64,000 bases of DNA from Klebsiella huaxiensis (lineage in GTDB: Bacteria; Pseudomonadota; Gammaproteobacteria; Enterobacterales; Enterobacteriaceae): positions 2,418,001 through 2,482,000 of the forward strand of contig NZ_CP036175.1 of NCBI RefSeq assembly GCF_003261575.2, given 5' to 3'. A model generated the notes under the pieces. The model was not told the DNA's origin, ran no database searches, and was given only the letters and a program-made list of their open reading frames with translations. Positions within the stretch are counted from its first letter, which is position 1; the number at the start of each line of letters is the position of its first letter. Position numbers and translations under genes: made by a program. Below, in pieces: positions 60,773 through 64,000 of the stretch.

Positions 60773-61773
60773 ACGCCGTAACGGAACAAAGAAAAGTCCT
60801 GCTCGAAATTGCCGACCTGAAAGTGCATTTTGATATTAAAGACGGTAAACAGTGGTTCTGGCAGCCGTCAAAAACGCTTAAGGCTGTAGATGGCGTAACT
60901 TTGCGCCTGTACGAAGGTGAAACGCTGGGCGTGGTCGGGGAGTCAGGTTGTGGAAAATCAACCTTTGCGCGAGCCATTATTGGCCTGGTAAAAGCCACTG
61001 ACGGTAAAGTTGCCTGGCTGGGTAAAGATTTGCTGGGGATGAAGTCTGAGGAATGGCGCGATGTGCGCAGCGATATCCAGATGATCTTCCAGGATCCGCT
61101 GGCGTCGCTGAACCCGCGAATGACTATCGGGGAAATCATTGCCGAGCCGTTGCGTACTTATCATCCGAAAATGCCGCGTCAGGAAGTTCGCGACCGGGTT
61201 AAAGCGATGATGATGAAAGTGGGGCTGCTGCCAAACCTGATTAACCGCTATCCGCACGAGTTCTCCGGCGGTCAGTGCCAGCGTATTGGTATTGCGCGCG
61301 CGCTAATCCTTGAACCCAAGCTGATTATCTGTGATGAACCGGTTTCAGCGCTGGACGTGTCGATTCAGGCGCAGGTGGTGAATCTTCTTCAGCAGCTGCA
61401 GCGTGAAATGGGCCTGTCGCTGATTTTTATCGCCCACGATCTGGCGGTCGTTAAGCATATTTCTGACCGCGTGCTGGTGATGTATCTGGGTCATGCCGTG
61501 GAGCTGGGCACTTACGATGAGGTGTACCATAATCCGCTGCATCCTTATACCAAAGCGTTGATGTCGGCGGTTCCCGTTCCGGATCCTGACCTGGAAAGAA
61601 ATAAAACTATTCAGTTGCTGGAGGGGGAATTACCATCGCCGATTAACCCACCGTCGGGATGCGTATTCCGCACGCGATGCCCTATTGCCGGACCGGAGTG
61701 CGCGAAAACGCGACCGGTGCTGGAGGGCAGTTTCCGGCACGCGGTTTCCTGCCTGAAGGTAGACCCGTTATAA
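60769..61773 (+). CDS. oppF: Oligopeptide ABC transporter ATPase OppF
   Basis: 334 residues. Walker A GESGCGKSTFARAI, signature FSGGQCQRIGIARAL, Walker B LIICDEPVSALDVS, C-terminal Cys motif SGCVFRTRCPIAGPEC. Forms the heterodimeric motor with OppD. It is the last gene of the operon, followed by a terminator seven bases after the stop. Confidence 0.97.
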   Translation: MNAVTEQRKVLLEIADLKVHFDIKDGKQWFWQPSKTLKAVDGVTLRLYEGETLGVVGESGCGKSTFARAIIGLVKATDGKVAWLGKDLLGMKSEEWRDVRSDIQMIFQDPLASLNPRMTIGEIIAEPLRTYHPKMPRQEVRDRVKAMMMKVGLLPNLINRYPHEFSGGQCQRIGIARALILEPKLIICDEPVSALDVSIQAQVVNLLQQLQREMGLSLIFIAHDLAVVKHISDRVLVMYLGHAVELGTYDEVYHNPLHPYTKALMSAVPVPDPDLERNKTIQLLEGELPSPINPPSGCVFRTRCPIAGPECAKTRPVLEGSFRHAVSCLKVDPL

Positions 61774-61779
61774 TCTCTG

Positions 61780-61805
61780 GGGCTGACGTAAGTCAGCCCT
61801 TTTTT
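61780..61805 (+). terminator. Terminator after oppABCDF
   Basis: Perfect stem GGGCTGAC/GTCAGCCC with a GTAA tetraloop and six T. It ends 13 bases before the start of the channel gene. Confidence 0.92.
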
Positions 61806-61817
61806 AGCGAGGTTAAC

Positions 61818-62654
61818 GTGGCTTTTCATATTCATGCCGCTCGTCTGCGGCTGTATCATTTACTCTTCGATCAAAACCGACGCTCTGGCCGCCATTTTGA
61901 AGGTCTTTGCGGCGTTTTTGCGTTGCTATCGGTGTTGGTCATATTTATCGAGTCCGGGCTAGGAACTCAATATCATCTGACATTAGATGAATGGCATATT
62001 TTTGTCTGGCTTGAGCTTATTGTTACTGCGGTTTTTACCCTCGAATATCTTCTGCGGATCATCAGCTGGCCGAATCCGCTTAAGTATATTTTTAGTTTTT
62101 GGGGAATTATTGACCTTGCCACTATCTTACCGATGTATGTGATGTGGATGTGGCCGGAGATTAGCCTCGATTACGTCTTTGCCTGGCGGGCCATGCGTGC
62201 TATTCGCGCGTTACGCATTCTTAAGCTGCTGCGTTTTATGCCATCGCTGAATATTTTCTGGGCCGCCATCGTCAGCGCCCGCCACCAGCTGATCCTTTTT
62301 TATTCTTTTATTGCTATCGTGATGGTGATTTTTGGTGCGCTAATGTATCTGGTTGAGGGGCCGAAATACGGATTCACCACGCTAAATGCGTCAGTTTACT
62401 GGGCGATTGTGACGATAACGACGGTGGGGTATGGCGATATCACACCACATACGCCGTTGGGGCGTATTCTTGCCTCCATACTTATCTTAATCGGCTACTC
62501 GATTATTGCGATTCCGACCGGCTTAATTACCACCCACATGACCACGGCATTTCAGAATCGACGAGCTCAGCGTACATGTCAAAATTGTCAGCATGATACG
62601 CATGAGAAAGATGCACACTACTGTAAGGTATGCGGAAGCGAACTGCCTAAGTAA
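61818..62654 (+). CDS. Voltage-gated-type potassium channel with C-terminal zinc ribbon
   Basis: 278 residues from the GTG at 61818, which has GAGG five bases before it; the longer open frame upstream runs back into oppF and is rejected. Six helices: an S4-like helix rich in Arg (AWRAMRAIRALRILKLLRF), then the pore with selectivity filter TVGYGD. The short cytoplasmic tail holds two CxxC pairs (CQNC and CKVC), a small zinc-ribbon fold. It is likely a K+-selective channel of the inner membrane. It is not E. coli Kch, which has an RCK domain. Its position between oppF and yciU has no E. coli K-12 counterpart. Confidence 0.88.
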   Translation: MAFHIHAARLRLYHLLFDQNRRSGRHFEGLCGVFALLSVLVIFIESGLGTQYHLTLDEWHIFVWLELIVTAVFTLEYLLRIISWPNPLKYIFSFWGIIDLATILPMYVMWMWPEISLDYVFAWRAMRAIRALRILKLLRFMPSLNIFWAAIVSARHQLILFYSFIAIVMVIFGALMYLVEGPKYGFTTLNASVYWAIVTITTVGYGDITPHTPLGRILASILILIGYSIIAIPTGLITTHMTTAFQNRRAQRTCQNCQHDTHEKDAHYCKVCGSELPK

Positions 62655-62656
62655 AT

Positions 62657-62692
62657 AAAAAGCCTGCCTCGGTAAATCAGGCAGGCTTCTTC
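62657..62692 (+). terminator. Terminator between the channel gene and yciU
   Basis: Stem AAGCCTGCCT/AGGCAGGCTT with a nine-base loop; T-rich on the plus side (CTTCT) and A-rich upstream, so it may serve both convergent genes. Confidence 0.78.
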
Positions 62693-62719
62693 TGTATAGC
62701 TATTGGCTTGAGAAAGAGC

Positions 62720-63049
62720 TTATTCTCGCCACAGAATATGGCAAATCTTGTGGTCTTTTTCGCGACACAGCAGCACGCGGGCAAAGATATCGTTAATATC
62801 ACCGCCATCGGTATCGGCCAGGCCAATCACCACTTCGGCAAAGAAATCCGGATTGAGGTCAAAATCGACGTGTTCTTCCCAATCAGGAGCCGGGTCAAAC
62901 AGCTCGGCACCGCCGCGTTCTTCAAATTGTAGGTTGAACAGAATGACATCCGCCGGATCGAGGTTGTCGACAGCCAGTTCCAGGAAGATATCGTAGGCTT
63001 GTTCAAGCGTTTCGTCTTCGGTCAGGCGATTGTTTAAATCCATATCCAT
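62720..63049 (-). CDS. yciU: YciU, DUF440 acidic protein
   Basis: 109 residues, the E. coli length. Very acidic (DLNNRLTEDETLEQAYDIFLEL, LFDPAPDWEEHVDFDLNPDFF); the family has a DNA-mimic-like surface. Function unproven. Follows cls on the same strand by 34 bases. Confidence 0.94.
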   Translation of the reverse strand: MDMDLNNRLTEDETLEQAYDIFLELAVDNLDPADVILFNLQFEERGGAELFDPAPDWEEHVDFDLNPDFFAEVVIGLADTDGGDINDIFARVLLCREKDHKICHILWRE

Positions 63050-63083
63050 GATTGCTACCCATTAAACATCTGATTGGCACGTT

Positions 63084-64000
63084 TTACAGCAACGGACTGA
63101 AGAAGTAAAACAGTCGCTCAGCGATCCGCTGCCACAGCGGACGTTTTAACCACAAGCGGGCGTCCAGCAGGCGCGAGCGAGAGATATAGTCGTCCTGAAC
63201 TGCCGCCAGATCGCTACCAAATCCGGCATCGTCAATCACCAGCGTAATTTCGAAGTTAAGCCATAGGCTGCGCATGTCGAGATTCACGGTACCGACCAGA
63301 CTGAGTTCGCCGTCAACTAATACGCTTTTGGTATGCAGCAGTCCGCCTTCAAATTGGTAAATCTTCACCCCTGCCGCCAGCAGTTCACTAAAGAAAGCGC
63401 GGCTGGCCCAGCCGACCAGCAGCGAATCGTTCTTGCGTGGCAAAATAATGCTGACATCGACACCGCGTTGGGCGGCAGTACAGATAGCATGCAGCAGATC
63501 GTCACTGGGCACAAAGTAGGGAGTGGTCATGATCAAATGCTCTTTGGCTGCATAGGCGGCGGTCAACAGAGCCTGATGAATCAAGTCCTCCGGGAAACCC
63601 GGACCGGAAGCTATGGTATGAATTGTATGCCCACTGGCCTCTTCGAACGGCATGATATTGACGTCTGGCGGCGGTGGTAAAATCCTTTTTCCGGTCTCAA
63701 TCTCCCAGTCACAGGAATAAACAATACCCATGGCAGTCGCGACTGGGCCTTCCATTCGCGCCATCAAATCGATCCACTGACCAACGCCAGAGTCTTGTTT
63801 AAAGAAACGTGGATCGACCAGATTCATACTGCCGGTATAGGCAATATAGTTATCGATCATGACCATTTTGCGATGTTGACGCAGGTCCATGCGACGCAGA
63901 AAGACGCGCATCAGGTTTACCTTCAGCGCTTCGACAACCTCAATTCCCGCATTGCGCATCATGGCGGCCCACGGGCTGCGGAAAAAAGCCACGCTACCCG
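63084..64000 (-). CDS. clsA: Cardiolipin synthase A, C-terminal part (cut by window edge)
   Basis: About the last 304 residues of a protein that is normally 486 long; the 5' end is beyond position 64000. Joins two phosphatidylglycerols to cardiolipin at the inner membrane. Both phospholipase-D HKD motifs are present: HRKMVMID with YTGSMN after it, and HTKSVLVD with GTVNLDMRS after it. The C-terminus RPLWQRIAERLFYFFSPLL is conserved. Confidence 0.95.
   Translation of the reverse strand, partial: GSVAFFRSPWAAMMRNAGIEVVEALKVNLMRVFLRRMDLRQHRKMVMIDNYIAYTGSMNLVDPRFFKQDSGVGQWIDLMARMEGPVATAMGIVYSCDWEIETGKRILPPPPDVNIMPFEEASGHTIHTIASGPGFPEDLIHQALLTAAYAAKEHLIMTTPYFVPSDDLLHAICTAAQRGVDVSIILPRKNDSLLVGWASRAFFSELLAAGVKIYQFEGGLLHTKSVLVDGELSLVGTVNLDMRSLWLNFEITLVIDDAGFGSDLAAVQDDYISRSRLLDARLWLKRPLWQRIAERLFYFFSPLL

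Overview
The window is a chromosomal segment of an enterobacterium, almost certainly Klebsiella or a close relative (K. oxytoca group or Raoultella). The gene order ychF-pth-ychH, dauA-prs-ispE-lolB, hemA-prfA-prmC-sirB2-sirB1-kdsA, chaA-chaB-chaC, ychN, ychO-narL-narX-narK, narGHJI, tyr tRNAs, purU-ychJ-rssA-rssB-galU-hns-tdk-adhE-ychE-oppABCDF-yciU-cls is the E. coli terminus-side backbone. The nasR-nasFEDCBA block, an AlbA-like MerR protein and a two-transmembrane-plus channel gene are Klebsiella-type additions. All identifications come from reading the translated sequence and from remembered family sequences. No search was run.

Layout. 1-1060: the 5' end of a sugar-porter gene, a small unknown gene and an AT-rich control region. 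1.1-9.1 kb: ychF, pth, ychH, the MerR/TipAS regulator, dauA, prs, ispE, lolB. 9.4-17.5 kb: heme, translation-termination and KDO genes, then cha genes and a DUF1883-like small gene. 17.7-29.2 kb: ychN and the assimilatory nitrate region, with nasR upstream of a sigma54/NtrC-type promoter and an attenuator leader. In this operon nasC and nasB form one continuous 1356-codon frame. 29.3-44.2 kb: ychO, then the respiratory nitrate system narL-narX / narK / narGHJI. An 803-codon patatin-like gene with an internal membrane module sits between narK and narG. 44.3-45.1 kb: a REP-like inverted repeat and two identical tRNA-Tyr genes, each followed by an rtT-type repeat. 45.2-55.4 kb: purU to ychE. 55.4-64 kb: the opp operon, an ion channel gene, yciU and the 3' part of cls (cut by the window end).

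How the genes work together. Two complete nitrate systems are separated only by ychO: an assimilatory one (NasFED uptake, NasCB/NasA reduction to ammonium, NasR antitermination) and a respiratory one (NarXL sensing, NarK transport, NarGHI reduction with NarJ as assembly factor). Sites matching NtrC/sigma54, FNR and NarL lie at the expected places. A NarL-like palindrome in front of adhE fits known nitrate repression of fermentation. A PurR operator for prs lies inside ispE.

The least explained items are the patatin/membrane protein wedged against the narG promoter, the 64-residue gene at 379-573, the palindrome at 37414-37431, the triple half-site array before ychE, and short upstream reading frames before oppA and tdk.
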